The notes beneath the pieces are model-generated. The model worked only from the letters and a program-made list of their open reading frames with translations. It was not told where the DNA came from and searched no databases. The position numbers and the translations under genes were made by a program. Shown one piece after another: positions 27,769 to 36,688 of a DNA stretch of 45,509 nt (within the stretch, counting starts at the first letter, position 1; the number at the start of each line of letters is the position of its first letter). Source of the stretch: a virus; the IMG/VR virus record IMGVR_UViG_3300032092_000062, positions 1-45,509 of that record. One strand, given 5' to 3'.

Positions 27769-29618
27769 TATGAATGGCTAGAAGTGAATGTATAATTTCT
27801 ACCTGCACGGAGATCGCCATTGGCAGTCTTATCAGGAATTGCTGTTACAGATAAGTGATCTGGTGTTATTTGTGCGATTTGAGTGAACGCAGATATTACG
27901 TCATTCGATTGTGGCTTAATGCTAATCTCAAAATCAAGATCTGCAAGTCCTGTAATATTTAAATTCTTAATATTGATTTTTCCAGCTGCATAGTCAACAG
28001 TTCCAATAGAATTATTTACAATAATATTTTGAGCATCTTGTGTTGCTGTTCCAACAGAACGATAGAAAAGAATCATATTACCAATACCATCATCGGTTAG
28101 ATAGTGAATAAAATCGCTTCCTTGAATATAAAATCCAGTTGAAGTGATTGAATCTTCAGCAACACCCTCGTTATAAATTGGATTAATAACATTAATATTA
28201 TACTCAGCAGAAATACCATATCTTGGAGATATATTTCTTCTTAATATTACAGTTGTGATGTTATTTGTGATAGACTGTTCAGCTGCATCAATTAAACGAC
28301 TTAACTTAGAATAGCGAAATACACTTTCAAATTTTTGTAAGTCAGATTCGTTGTAGTCTAAAATAACTTGACGAACAATAGATTCTATGTCAGTTGAGGA
28401 ATATCCTGTTTCTCTATCGTTGTAGTATACGGTAACAGTTAATGCGATGTTAATTTCTTCAGCATCGATAATTTCTGGAGTGATTGATACAACATTTTTT
28501 GATTCTAAAATTGTGTTTATAATATCTGATTTTTGCTGAACTGTTAACTTACCTGAAGTTTTTGGTTTTACTGCAATATATGTTTTGCCGTAAATAGGTG
28601 GATCGTTATCTTCACCACCCCAAACAGCAACTGATGCAGCTTCTGGGAAATTAGCATAAATTAACGCACGATAATCATCTGGAGTCACAGCACGATTTTG
28701 TGCAGCATAAGTTCTTGGTGCATTAAATTTAATACTTTCTATATCTTCAACTACTCCACCACCAATTGCAGCAGAAGTATTTGTGATTGAAACATTGGCT
28801 CCAGAATAAAGAGTGGAACCATCATATGAGAATAGGGTTGCACCATTTGGTGCATCTAAACTAGAAACAAAATAACTAATATTAACTACGTTACCATTGT
28901 CAAGTGCTCTACCAAGAGTGCCATCGCCAAATGTTAATTCGTATAAACCATCATCGATCTCTTTAATCCAAAACACTTTTGAAGTTGAATCGGCTTCTAT
29001 AATAGAAGTAGAAATCGTATAAGTGGTAAAATTGGAAGATGTTGCATTTTCTTGAACACGAACTTTAACAGTGGCTAAGTCTACATTGGCATTTGGAATA
29101 ATGTATCGTGTGCCAGAAGCGACTGTGTATTTAAATGCTAAAGGAGAACCTTCAGTTAAAACAACATTTGGAATCGTATAATTTGTTGAAGCACCAACTG
29201 CGCTATACTCTTGAGTAGTATAAAATGCGTAAGAATTACCATCAACAGTTGTATTAAATTGAGTAAAAGCTGGAACTGTAACAACGGATGGTCCAGTAGA
29301 TGGCGATGTAATATTCAAAGTTACTGTGGCAGTTGCACACTTGGCTGAGTTTGGAGTATATCCAAGTAACTTGGCAAGAGAAACAACAGACGCTCTTTTG
29401 CTTGCTGAATCAAGAAACATCTCGTTTACAGCAAGGTTAGTATAGATACCGTTATAGTGAGTGTTGTAAGCCAGAACATCTAGAAGAATGGACAGTCCTG
29501 ATCCTTCAAAATCATAGTCAGTAAATGTGTCCTGACCTTTTAGATATTCTTTTAGGTTAGCCTTAATGTTATCAAAATCTAATTCTGATACACTAATTCT
29601 TTTATTATTGGATGCCAT
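27768..29618 (-). CDS. 6: Baseplate wedge subunit gp6
   Basis: 616 residues, close to T4 gp6 (660). The N-terminal signature FDNIKANLKEYLKGQDTFTD, DFEGSGLSILLDVLAYNTHYNGIY, AVNEMFLDSASKRASVVSLAKLLGYTP is strongly diagnostic of the gp6/baseplate J family. gp6 dimers form the inner ring that joins the six wedges and changes conformation on sheath contraction. A later segment (YAAQNRAVTPDDYRALIYANFPEAASVAVWGGEDNDPP) is also typical. It overlaps gp25 upstream by one base (TAATG) and the gp7-position gene downstream by one base. So gp25, gp6 and gp7 form a tightly coupled trio as in T4. Confidence 0.95.
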   Translation of the reverse strand: MASNNKRISVSELDFDNIKANLKEYLKGQDTFTDYDFEGSGLSILLDVLAYNTHYNGIYTNLAVNEMFLDSASKRASVVSLAKLLGYTPNSAKCATATVTLNITSPSTGPSVVTVPAFTQFNTTVDGNSYAFYTTQEYSAVGASTNYTIPNVVLTEGSPLAFKYTVASGTRYIIPNANVDLATVKVRVQENATSSNFTTYTISTSIIEADSTSKVFWIKEIDDGLYELTFGDGTLGRALDNGNVVNISYFVSSLDAPNGATLFSYDGSTLYSGANVSITNTSAAIGGGVVEDIESIKFNAPRTYAAQNRAVTPDDYRALIYANFPEAASVAVWGGEDNDPPIYGKTYIAVKPKTSGKLTVQQKSDIINTILESKNVVSITPEIIDAEEINIALTVTVYYNDRETGYSSTDIESIVRQVILDYNESDLQKFESVFRYSKLSRLIDAAEQSITNNITTVILRRNISPRYGISAEYNINVINPIYNEGVAEDSITSTGFYIQGSDFIHYLTDDGIGNMILFYRSVGTATQDAQNIIVNNSIGTVDYAAGKINIKNLNITGLADLDFEISIKPQSNDVISAFTQIAQITPDHLSVTAIPDKTANGDLRAGRNYTFTSSHS

Positions 29619-30010
29619 TATCGTGTTCTCTCTAGTGCTAAATCCAGAGAGATAGGTCTCTGGGTATTTACTATTTTAAAGTTTAATGTAATATAGACTG
29701 CGTTTTCGTCTAATGAATCATTCACCAATACGTCTATAATGTTCACTCGTGGTTCAAAGTTATTAATAACGTCCACAATGGCTCGTTTCATCATAACTGT
29801 AAACATTGGTCCAGGAAGTTCAAATAGCAACGCTCTGATAGGAGAACCTATCTCGCTATGAAATGGTCGCTCAAAATTTCGAGTCAAAAGAAGATTTTTA
29901 ACCGATGCCTTAATGGCATTATCATCAAAACGACGTACAATGTCTTTATTCACTGGGTGAGCAGTGAAATTTAAGTCTAAATCCGAAAAGGTTCTTGTAT
30001 TTCTTGACAT
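29618..30010 (-). CDS. 25: Baseplate wedge subunit gp25
   Basis: 130 residues from ATG at 30010, matching T4 gp25 (132). It has FSDLDLNFTAHPVNKD, KASVKNLLLTRNFERPFHSEIGSPIRALLFE and VINNFEPRVNIIDV. These are the gp25/lysozyme-like wedge family signature. In this family the protein is structural and starts sheath polymerisation with gp6, gp53 and gp7; the lysozyme name is historical. A longer in-frame TTG start at 30031 would overlap the PAAR stop. I prefer the ATG because it gives the normal length and follows the PAAR stop by 13 bases, although no good SD is seen for either. The stop overlaps the gp6 start by one base. Confidence 0.92.
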   Translation of the reverse strand: MSRNTRTFSDLDLNFTAHPVNKDIVRRFDDNAIKASVKNLLLTRNFERPFHSEIGSPIRALLFELPGPMFTVMMKRAIVDVINNFEPRVNIIDVLVNDSLDENAVYITLNFKIVNTQRPISLDLALERTR

Positions 30011-30023
30011 ATTATTATTTAGT

Positions 30024-30323
30024 CTATCCAATAAACGAATCTTGCGATCCTTCAGCTATTGTATCTCCACAGGCAATATCGTCTCCGATTCGAGCGACTT
30101 TTTTACCTTCAAAATAGAAAGTGGAGGAAGAAGATGATACTTTTCGAGCAGAATTAGGATGAGTAGTTATTCCGCAGGTATGTGCCTGATACTGAGTATG
30201 TCCCAGTAACTGAATAGCCTTACCATTGAAGAAAGACTTAGTTGTGTATGGTCCAGCAGCTGGAGTCGGAGGAAAACATCCGTGTCCTGTTGATTGTTGT
30301 GCTTCTAAAGATATCGCTGGCAT
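30024..30323 (-). CDS. PAAR-repeat spike-tip protein
   Basis: 99 residues. It shows the PAAR pattern with Pro-Ala and Gly turns and spaced His/Cys residues: STGHGCFPPTPA, SFFNGKAIQLLGHTQYQAHTCG, then FYFEGKKVARIGDDIACGDTIAEGS. PAAR proteins form the metal-binding sharpened cone capping the gp5/VgrG needle (T4 gp5.4). His14, Cys16, His49 and Cys84 are candidate metal ligands. It lies between the gene next to gp5 and gp25, and begins by overlapping the stop of the 192-residue gene by one base. Role: the membrane-piercing tip of the tail spike. Confidence 0.88.
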   Translation of the reverse strand: MPAISLEAQQSTGHGCFPPTPAAGPYTTKSFFNGKAIQLLGHTQYQAHTCGITTHPNSARKVSSSSSTFYFEGKKVARIGDDIACGDTIAEGSQDSFIG

Positions 30324-30901
30324 TATCTACTCTGAGTTAAAGTTACTAATTGCTTTAATAGGGTTTGTCCTGTGGTCCAGTTTAAATCTCGAATATTAAT
30401 AGTGTAATTTTTTGTTGCAACGATATCCAAGTAGTTCGGATCTAAAGGATCATTAATAAATGCTTCTGCTCTGTAATTTCTTATAATGTTTCTGGATGTA
30501 TCAGCTTTAAATGATGTTGCTTCATACACTTCGGAATTAATAACTTTATCCCACGCACCATTGTCTGGATCAGTAACTACAGTTTTTATTTGTTTATTAA
30601 AGGTTTTATATTGTATTGTATCATTAAAAACTCTTTTAAAAAATCCTGCAACAATTCCTGGATCTCCTGTAGTAAAAGTAACAGTGGTAGGATTTCCTTC
30701 CAATGGAACTATTCTCACAGTATAACGAATTTCTTCTGTTCCTTCTACGGGAGGATTTGCCAGTGGGTCACCCTCTCCAGCAGGTTCAATATATGTAATA
30801 CTATGGCTGAATGATTCTAATTCAACATGAGTTCCAAGCAAAGTTTCAGTGGGTGTCCATACTCCAGCCATACTAAACCTTACTTGGTCTCCAAATGCCA
30901 A
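30323..30901 (-). CDS. Conserved-position baseplate protein of unknown function
   Basis: 192 residues, not recognised. It has segments SFSHSITYIEPAGEGDP, EEIRYTVRIVPLEGNPTTVTF, GFFKRVFNDTIQYKTFNKQIKTV and NIIRNYRAEAFINDPLDPNYLDI. No membrane helix, signal peptide or catalytic motif is obvious; the mix of beta strands and charged turns looks structural. It overlaps the end of the gp5 gene by 29 bases and the PAAR gene by one base, so it is made with the spike and tip. A role in spike or hub assembly, or connecting spike to wedge, is inferred from this tight coupling. Confidence 0.6.
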   Translation of the reverse strand: MAFGDQVRFSMAGVWTPTETLLGTHVELESFSHSITYIEPAGEGDPLANPPVEGTEEIRYTVRIVPLEGNPTTVTFTTGDPGIVAGFFKRVFNDTIQYKTFNKQIKTVVTDPDNGAWDKVINSEVYEATSFKADTSRNIIRNYRAEAFINDPLDPNYLDIVATKNYTINIRDLNWTTGQTLLKQLVTLTQSR

Positions 30902-33710
30902 CTAAAGATCCATTTCCTGGAAGTTTATATCCACTTGGCCAAGATAATGAAACATCTCCATCGGATGGGTTATTTGTTTTAGCCTTTGGTGTTTGATTAC
31001 CACCAACAAAAGATAATGCATTACCTTTGTTTGAATACACAAAGTTTACGTGACCATAACTCCAGAGAGCGATATCTCCAGGTTCAGCCTGACTAAAGTC
31101 AGTGATTGGTGTTGCTTTCCATCTATCTGGATTTGATTTAATTGCTCGTGCTCCAGCTTCTTGAACATAACGATATCCGCACTGCTTTAATGTCCAGTTT
31201 ACAAAACCCATGCACCATGCAGTTTGATCAGTAGTCCAATATGGATTAGTCTTAGAATATCCAAGGTCTGCCCAGATGCGAGTAATATTAGCATTACTTG
31301 GTTTACCACCTTGTCCTGTTTCTCTCCAATAACCAGACTCTGCCAACTGAAGTTGTTTAGTGAGGAATTGATATAAGTCAGAAGCAGTTGCTCCAGCAAT
31401 TAAACTAGCACCGCTCTCATCAGTCTTAGGTGTTCCAGCGTAGTTTTCTTTAACTCCACCTGCAGCAGCTGCTGCATTTTTATATTTAGTTGGGTTTGCA
31501 ATATAGTCATCAACTAACTTTTGATTCTCTTCATTAAGAGCATACTTTAAATCTGTTGGTGGACTTGGACGAACAGGAGTAGATAAAGTACCAAATTGAT
31601 CTGGACGACCATCAGTAAACTCTGGGGCAGTCAATGCTAGTTTAGAATCTTTAACATCTACACCTGCGCCAGCAGATCCTTCCTGTCCATGAAACTCGGA
31701 TCCATCCACATTAACATTACTACCTGCTTTAATATTTTGCGAACCACTTGCTTCCAAGAACATATCAGCGTTTGATTTAATACTTGCGTTTTGTAATGCC
31801 TGCATATTAAGAGCTGAGCCTGCTTTGATAGAAGTCACTGCTGCAGACTGCATATCAATAGAACTATTACCTTTAACATTAAAGTTACCATCAACTTGTA
31901 AATTGTAATCTCCACCAACGACCATATTAAGATCGCCACCAATACCAATATCGGCATTGTTGTTTAGGTTAATAGTAGATGGACCATCAACTTGAATATC
32001 GGCTGCACCTTGTACAAGAATGTTTACGCTATTTCCAACTGTTAGGTTACATGAACCACCGATATAAATTGCACCATTTCTATCAATAATAGTATAACCA
32101 TCGCCAACGATTTTATTAACTTGAGTACCATTGGCATCAATGTCAATAAATGACCCAGTCTTGTGATATAGACTTACGTTTTCGTTTAAAGGTGTATCAT
32201 CTAAAACAAACAAGTGTCCTGATTCAGATTCATAAACTTTATTGTAAGGATATAATCCACCAAATGGAGCAAGAGGTTGTTCCCATGAATCTCCATCATT
32301 TGCTGCAGGAATTTGTTTTGTTCGTGTTGAGTCTTTAAACTCAATTGCAGTTTCTTTTTGTACTTGTCGTGCAAGACGATTAGTATCTGGCTCATCCAGT
32401 AAATGTCTCAGTGGATACTTACCCTTTGGATCTTTAAAACCAACTGTTTTAGCATCTGAACGATCTTCCAACAGTGCTGCTTGTTTAGCAGGTGGTAGAT
32501 CTTTAACTTCTTCCTTTGTATAAACTTTTTGATCATCAGCTGCAGGCTTATTTGTAGAATCAACAGTAACTGTTGCGCCCAAAAAGTATTCATAGAATTT
32601 CTGTTTCTTTGCATAACCAGTACCATTGGCATCTGCACCAGTACGCTTCAATGCTGTCTGAAAATATCCTGGATCGTTAATATCATGTTTAACATTTAAC
32701 GAATAGAAAGCAGCAGTTGCAAGAGCAGAAGTTTTTGGATCATCAATTAATGATTGCGGATTATTAACAAAATCTACTGGAATGCCTTTTGATAATAAAA
32801 ACTTTTGTAATTGTTGATACAAAGATTTACCAGTAATTTGGTTGAATCCACGACCATAGTACTTTGCACCATCTTCAGGATCTTTATGCCCAACTAACTT
32901 ACCATTACCTTCTGGTGAATAAACTTTTCTAAAGAAGTCTGCCTTTGTACCTTGCCATTTAACATATGGCTCTGCAGACTCTGGTGTTGGAAAAGATCTT
33001 TTAAAAATTGCAGAAAGAGAACTGGCTTTTGAATAGAAAGATCCTTCTTCAATACATAACCATGCAGATTCACCACCACAAATGCCGAGAACAGCTGCTT
33101 TTGCATACTTACTTGTTAATCCAACTTTGTCACATGCCTCAATCAAATACTTAATATTTTGTTCAGCGATGGTAGGATTATTTGTAGAACCAGCTGGTGG
33201 CTTTGTAGGAATAGATGCATTTAATGCAGAATCTGATGGTTTATTTGGAGTCTTTTGTTCAGTTAGATTTGGCTGAGTAGTTTCAGAAGTAGTTGCTGCA
33301 GTAGATCCAACAGTGATAGGAGTGCCATCACTAGATGTAATAGGAGTACCACTACTATCTACTAATACTCCACCATCGGTAACAATAGCACCTGACTGTT
33401 CAATATCAACTGAAGACTCTGATAGTTTACTTTGTGGAATACCACCAACAGTACCAATCATCACTGGTTGTTGTTGATCTTGATCTGCAAATAAAATAAT
33501 TACAGTTGTTCCTGGGACTGGACCAGTTGGAGTCCAGCCGATACCATTCATCGCTGCAGAAATAACTGGCTGCATCGGTGTAGCCCATGGAAGATCTATT
33601 GTTGGCAGTAAACTTTTATCATGAGTGTGCAAACCAACGATACGAACTTGGCAACGACCAAGTTTCAATGGATCTTCTCTATTTTCTACAACACCATAGT
33701 AAAAATTCAT
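30873..33710 (-). CDS. 5: Tail spike gp5 with GH19-like and CHAP-like hydrolase domains
   Basis: 945 residues against 575 in T4. Order: N-terminal OB fold (1-100; LKLGRCQVRIVGLHTHD, LPWATPMQPV, GTTVIILFADQDQQQPVMIG); Ser/Thr linker; glycosidase-like domain at 181-378 with GICGGESAW (Glu214), EEGSFYSKAS (Glu221/222) and GAKYYGRGFNQITGKSLYQQ, typical of GH19-type lysozymes; linker; gp5C-type triple beta-helix at about 520-670 (repeated IDVxG/NMVVGGDYNLQVDG); C-terminal CHAP/NlpC-like amidase-endopeptidase domain at 775-945 with TAWCMGFVNW (Cys833), YGHVNFVYS (His887) and VGGNQ (Asn905). It should pierce the outer membrane and cut peptidoglycan at injection. It overlaps the gp27-like gene by one base. 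Confidence 0.88.
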   Translation of the reverse strand: MNFYYGVVENREDPLKLGRCQVRIVGLHTHDKSLLPTIDLPWATPMQPVISAAMNGIGWTPTGPVPGTTVIILFADQDQQQPVMIGTVGGIPQSKLSESSVDIEQSGAIVTDGGVLVDSSGTPITSSDGTPITVGSTAATTSETTQPNLTEQKTPNKPSDSALNASIPTKPPAGSTNNPTIAEQNIKYLIEACDKVGLTSKYAKAAVLGICGGESAWLCIEEGSFYSKASSLSAIFKRSFPTPESAEPYVKWQGTKADFFRKVYSPEGNGKLVGHKDPEDGAKYYGRGFNQITGKSLYQQLQKFLLSKGIPVDFVNNPQSLIDDPKTSALATAAFYSLNVKHDINDPGYFQTALKRTGADANGTGYAKKQKFYEYFLGATVTVDSTNKPAADDQKVYTKEEVKDLPPAKQAALLEDRSDAKTVGFKDPKGKYPLRHLLDEPDTNRLARQVQKETAIEFKDSTRTKQIPAANDGDSWEQPLAPFGGLYPYNKVYESESGHLFVLDDTPLNENVSLYHKTGSFIDIDANGTQVNKIVGDGYTIIDRNGAIYIGGSCNLTVGNSVNILVQGAADIQVDGPSTINLNNNADIGIGGDLNMVVGGDYNLQVDGNFNVKGNSSIDMQSAAVTSIKAGSALNMQALQNASIKSNADMFLEASGSQNIKAGSNVNVDGSEFHGQEGSAGAGVDVKDSKLALTAPEFTDGRPDQFGTLSTPVRPSPPTDLKYALNEENQKLVDDYIANPTKYKNAAAAAGGVKENYAGTPKTDESGASLIAGATASDLYQFLTKQLQLAESGYWRETGQGGKPSNANITRIWADLGYSKTNPYWTTDQTAWCMGFVNWTLKQCGYRYVQEAGARAIKSNPDRWKATPITDFSQAEPGDIALWSYGHVNFVYSNKGNALSFVGGNQTPKAKTNNPSDGDVSLSWPSGYKLPGNGSLVGIWRPSKV

Positions 33711-34987
33711 TATTTGTTCCTATTCATATTCATCTGTGATGATTCTTTAATCAATTCCATATAACACTCATGTTTCTCTTTATCAATAACATGGTTAATT
33801 GCTGCAACAATGTAATAACCTGAAAACATCTTATCAGTTAGATCTTGATCTTTCTTACTGGCAGGTTCAACTCTGTACAGAATAATGGCAATCTTTTGAC
33901 CAACAGTATAGTCAGTTCTACCTGGAACTGTAATATTAATCTTGTTGGCTTCTGCTAATTTTAAAGTAGAAATTCTTTCTTGATTGGAGTGAGCAGCAGT
34001 GACATCTCCAAACCCATTAAAGTTACCATAATTTTTAGGATAAATTATCATGGTAGAGTTATTTCTAAAAATAACTTTATTAGAATTTATTGGAAATTTG
34101 TTTAAATGCTTTTGGTCATTAAAACGATCCAACATATTATAGTTTTTTACATTGTAAGTTTTCTTAGTAATATCGTAGGAAAACTGTCTTGACGCAAGCA
34201 TACCGTTTCTAAGTCTGTCCATGTAATCATGAGCAACTGGAATACTTATTGAAAGAATACGTTTATAATCTTGGTTTACGTTACGGACATCTCTACCATC
34301 TGGTAGTTTATCACGAGTATACTTGTCATAGACGAATTCAGAGGTAACTGTGTTTTGATATAATCTCTCTAAACTAATAAAGTAAAACCCATCTCTGTTT
34401 TCAAAAAACACATAGTTTGGAGTTTTATTTTTGTTGACAGCAGTGTCAGAAAGATAGTTAAGATTTTTAATTGGACTCCAATAATTTGAAATGTATTTCA
34501 CGCTATTGTTTGTTGGTTCAACGATAATCTTTTTCTCACTCTCAAGACCATAATTTTTATCTTTAACAAATGCCTCAACTAAATCTGAAATTTTACCTGA
34601 AAAGGTTTTACTAACTTTCTTATTCAAGTCAGCAAGAGATTCAATCGAAATAAAATGTATCTGGTAAACAACACTCTTATCACCAAGATGTTCTCTATCA
34701 GTTAATTTGTAAATGTAATATCTACCTTTGATACTAGAATCTTTTAAAGTTGGAGTTGTTACATCTAAATCAAGATATTCTTCTCCAACGAAGGGGAAAA
34801 GATTAATTAAGTCAAACGATTCTCTAACAACAATACTTCCAGTTATAAATGGAGCAAAAATGTCTTCATAAAATTGAATGTTTAAAACTTGAGCTGTGAT
34901 GTCCTGATAAAACCCAGTTGGTGTTACTATCTGGACTTTATTAATGCTAACATCACCAGCAAATCTCAACTGTTGACTGGTTTTCAT
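33710..34987 (-). CDS. 27: Baseplate hub protein, gp27-like
   Basis: 425 residues (T4 gp27: 391). The N-terminus (AGDVSINKVQIVTPTGFYQDI, VLNIQFYEDIFAPFITGSIVVRES, FPFVGEEYLDLDV) and the later block (YYIYKLTDREHLGDKSVVYQIHFIS) have the hub/gpD-type beta-barrel pattern seen in gp27 proteins. The C-terminal part includes INITVPGRTDYTVGQKIAIILY and MFSGYYIVAAINHVI, another hallmark of hub proteins. gp27 trimers hold the gp5 spike and link it to the tail tube. The neighbourhood between gp53 and gp5 fits. The stop overlaps the gp5 start by one base and the start overlaps the gp53 stop by one base. Confidence 0.8.
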   Translation of the reverse strand: MKTSQQLRFAGDVSINKVQIVTPTGFYQDITAQVLNIQFYEDIFAPFITGSIVVRESFDLINLFPFVGEEYLDLDVTTPTLKDSSIKGRYYIYKLTDREHLGDKSVVYQIHFISIESLADLNKKVSKTFSGKISDLVEAFVKDKNYGLESEKKIIVEPTNNSVKYISNYWSPIKNLNYLSDTAVNKNKTPNYVFFENRDGFYFISLERLYQNTVTSEFVYDKYTRDKLPDGRDVRNVNQDYKRILSISIPVAHDYMDRLRNGMLASRQFSYDITKKTYNVKNYNMLDRFNDQKHLNKFPINSNKVIFRNNSTMIIYPKNYGNFNGFGDVTAAHSNQERISTLKLAEANKINITVPGRTDYTVGQKIAIILYRVEPASKKDQDLTDKMFSGYYIVAAINHVIDKEKHECYMELIKESSQMNMNRNK

Positions 34988-35478
34988 TACATCAATTCTT
35001 CATATTGTTTCAAAATAATGGATAATAATTCTGGAGAAATTATTTTAATTCTTCTTTTCGCTTCATTTAAATCTCTTTCGTAATCATCATTAGAAACAGA
35101 CGTTGCTCCAGTTGCATCAGAATTTACTACAAACCCATCAGCATTTTCATAGTGATGAGTAGCGTATCGTTGTGCTCCATATTTGTCTACAATATATTTT
35201 TCTAATGTATATTCTGGTAGCGGAAAGTCACTGATATAATCATGTCGTTCATTGGCAAGCATAATAATCCAATGGTATTGAGCATTACCGTAAATCTTTT
35301 CAGCAATGATTTCTGGAGTCTCTCCGTCAATAATATCGTATTCATCATAGAGTGTAACATTGGCAAGCACATCTCTACGGAAACGAATGTTTCTTGTGAT
35401 ATCTTGTACAACGGAAACTTTTGTATCGTTTTCGTATGCAAAGTCGTATTGAAATTTTGGGAATTCTTTGAAGTACAT
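34987..35478 (-). CDS. 53: Baseplate wedge subunit gp53
   Basis: 163 residues. The gp53 family signature is clear: MYFKEFPKFQYDF at the start, DITRNIRFRRDVLANVTLYDEYDI, then GETPEIIAEKIYGNAQYHWIIMLANE with the conserved YHW, and PLPEYTLEKYI. The C-terminus (EAKRRIKIISPELLSIILKQYEELM) is the usual helical end. gp53 joins the wedge late and clamps the wedge joints around the hub. Start and stop overlap the flanking genes by one base each, as elsewhere in this cluster. Confidence 0.92.
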   Translation of the reverse strand: MYFKEFPKFQYDFAYENDTKVSVVQDITRNIRFRRDVLANVTLYDEYDIIDGETPEIIAEKIYGNAQYHWIIMLANERHDYISDFPLPEYTLEKYIVDKYGAQRYATHHYENADGFVVNSDATGATSVSNDDYERDLNEAKRRIKIISPELLSIILKQYEELM

Positions 35479-36641
35479 TATAGTCCGTCGTCCACTTTGT
35501 CTTTGGTGAGTAGAGCAAGTTCTCTAAATCCTAATGTCACATTAATCTGTGTAGGCATTCCATTTGGGAATGTAGTAAAAGAACCATTTGGTGTATAGTT
35601 TACATTCAACTCTTGAAGAACGCATGATGTATGTTTATGTAAATTTAAGTTTTCTGTACCATTCTGATAGTAGGAAATATCAAACTCAGAAGGATAGATG
35701 TATAAGAAATTGCCAGCGTCTTTAAACTCTGGGTGCATATGAAATTTAAATTCTCTAATAATTTTTAATACATTTGCAGCTTCATCTTGGCTTCTTGGAA
35801 AGAATTGATAATCAAAACTAAATGTTCTAAAGTCAACACCTTTAAACAATTGTTCTTTCTTTGGGTTTGCTGCTAGACCAGTTGCTGCAGACATGGCTTC
35901 TTTTGCTGGTCCTTGTGATAATGCTAGGTTAGTGGCAATGGCTGATGCCTTTTCGCCCAATCCTTTCATATCACCACCCTTTAAGGCATTGGCAATTTGT
36001 TCACCACCAGCTGCTACCATTGAAAACCCAACAGTATCTTCTTCACCATATGTCACACCATAGCGAATAGATAACTGATTTGGTACGTGCATGGCAATGG
36101 CAGTTTTTAGTCTACGTTGAGCACGACTTGCTGTTGCAGCTTCGTTGGCAACTATAGTACCAACAACACCACCTACGACAGTACCTGCAGCTGCACCTTG
36201 TGCAGCACCAGTTATATTACCCTTTAGTAATCCACCACCCAAAGCACCCTGAAGTGCAGCAGTTCCTGTGACAGTTGCTGCAAGTTGAGTAGAATTTAAG
36301 TTGAGTGCTGCGATTGATCCACGATCTCTTCTTGGTACATCTGCAACTGGCACAAATGAATCTTCAGAGTAAGAATTTCCTTGTAATTTAGAATCAACTG
36401 CCACGTTAATGTAAAATATAACATAGTTACCACCATAACTGCCCACTGATGATAAAAGATCAGTTGGATATGTATGGCTGTTTACTTGATATTGTCCAGT
36501 GTTGAAAGATCCTGCACCCCTTCTACTTGTATTATCCAAACCAAGTGGGTTTCCTAAATCATCCAGCCTTTTCTTTGCAAAAGTTTCTGCACTTTGAATT
36601 GCACTTTTAGCTGAGTTTAACGCATCGGTGAATATACTCAT
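35478..36641 (-). CDS. Baseplate tail-tube cap/initiator, gp48/gp54-like
   Basis: 387 residues. The C-terminal half (KGVDFRTFSFDYQFFPRSQDEA, NVLKIIREFKFHMHPEF, NFLYIYPSEFDISYY, then VLQELNVNYTPNGSFTTFPNGMPTQINVTLGFREL) has the tube-fold pattern of T4 gp48/gp54, which start tail-tube polymerisation on the hub. The middle (121-171) holds a glycine-zipper-like hydrophobic stretch (ALQGALGGGLLKGNITGAAQ, AAAGTVVGGVVGTIVANEAA). It is followed by a basic SRAQRRLKTA. The N-terminus is helical. It is the first gene of the leftward cluster and has a CATAAATA late motif 42 bases before the ATG and AAAGG as SD. gp48 is my preferred assignment over gp54. Confidence 0.7.
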   Translation of the reverse strand: MSIFTDALNSAKSAIQSAETFAKKRLDDLGNPLGLDNTSRRGAGSFNTGQYQVNSHTYPTDLLSSVGSYGGNYVIFYINVAVDSKLQGNSYSEDSFVPVADVPRRDRGSIAALNLNSTQLAATVTGTAALQGALGGGLLKGNITGAAQGAAAGTVVGGVVGTIVANEAATASRAQRRLKTAIAMHVPNQLSIRYGVTYGEEDTVGFSMVAAGGEQIANALKGGDMKGLGEKASAIATNLALSQGPAKEAMSAATGLAANPKKEQLFKGVDFRTFSFDYQFFPRSQDEAANVLKIIREFKFHMHPEFKDAGNFLYIYPSEFDISYYQNGTENLNLHKHTSCVLQELNVNYTPNGSFTTFPNGMPTQINVTLGFRELALLTKDKVDDGL

Positions 36642-36688
36642 TTTGTACCTTTAACCTAAATAGTGGTTATTATCCTAATTAGTTATTT
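36642..36688. promoter_or_regulatory. 47-bp divergent late promoter region
   Basis: Spacer between the leftward baseplate cluster and the rightward gp4 cluster. On the minus strand CATAAATA (36684-36691) is an exact NATAAATA late motif. It overlaps the first bases of gp4 and lies 42 bases before the gp48-like ATG. On the plus strand CTAAATAG (36656-36663) is a one-mismatch version 25 bases before the gp4 ATG. Both late clusters are probably driven from here. Confidence 0.5.
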
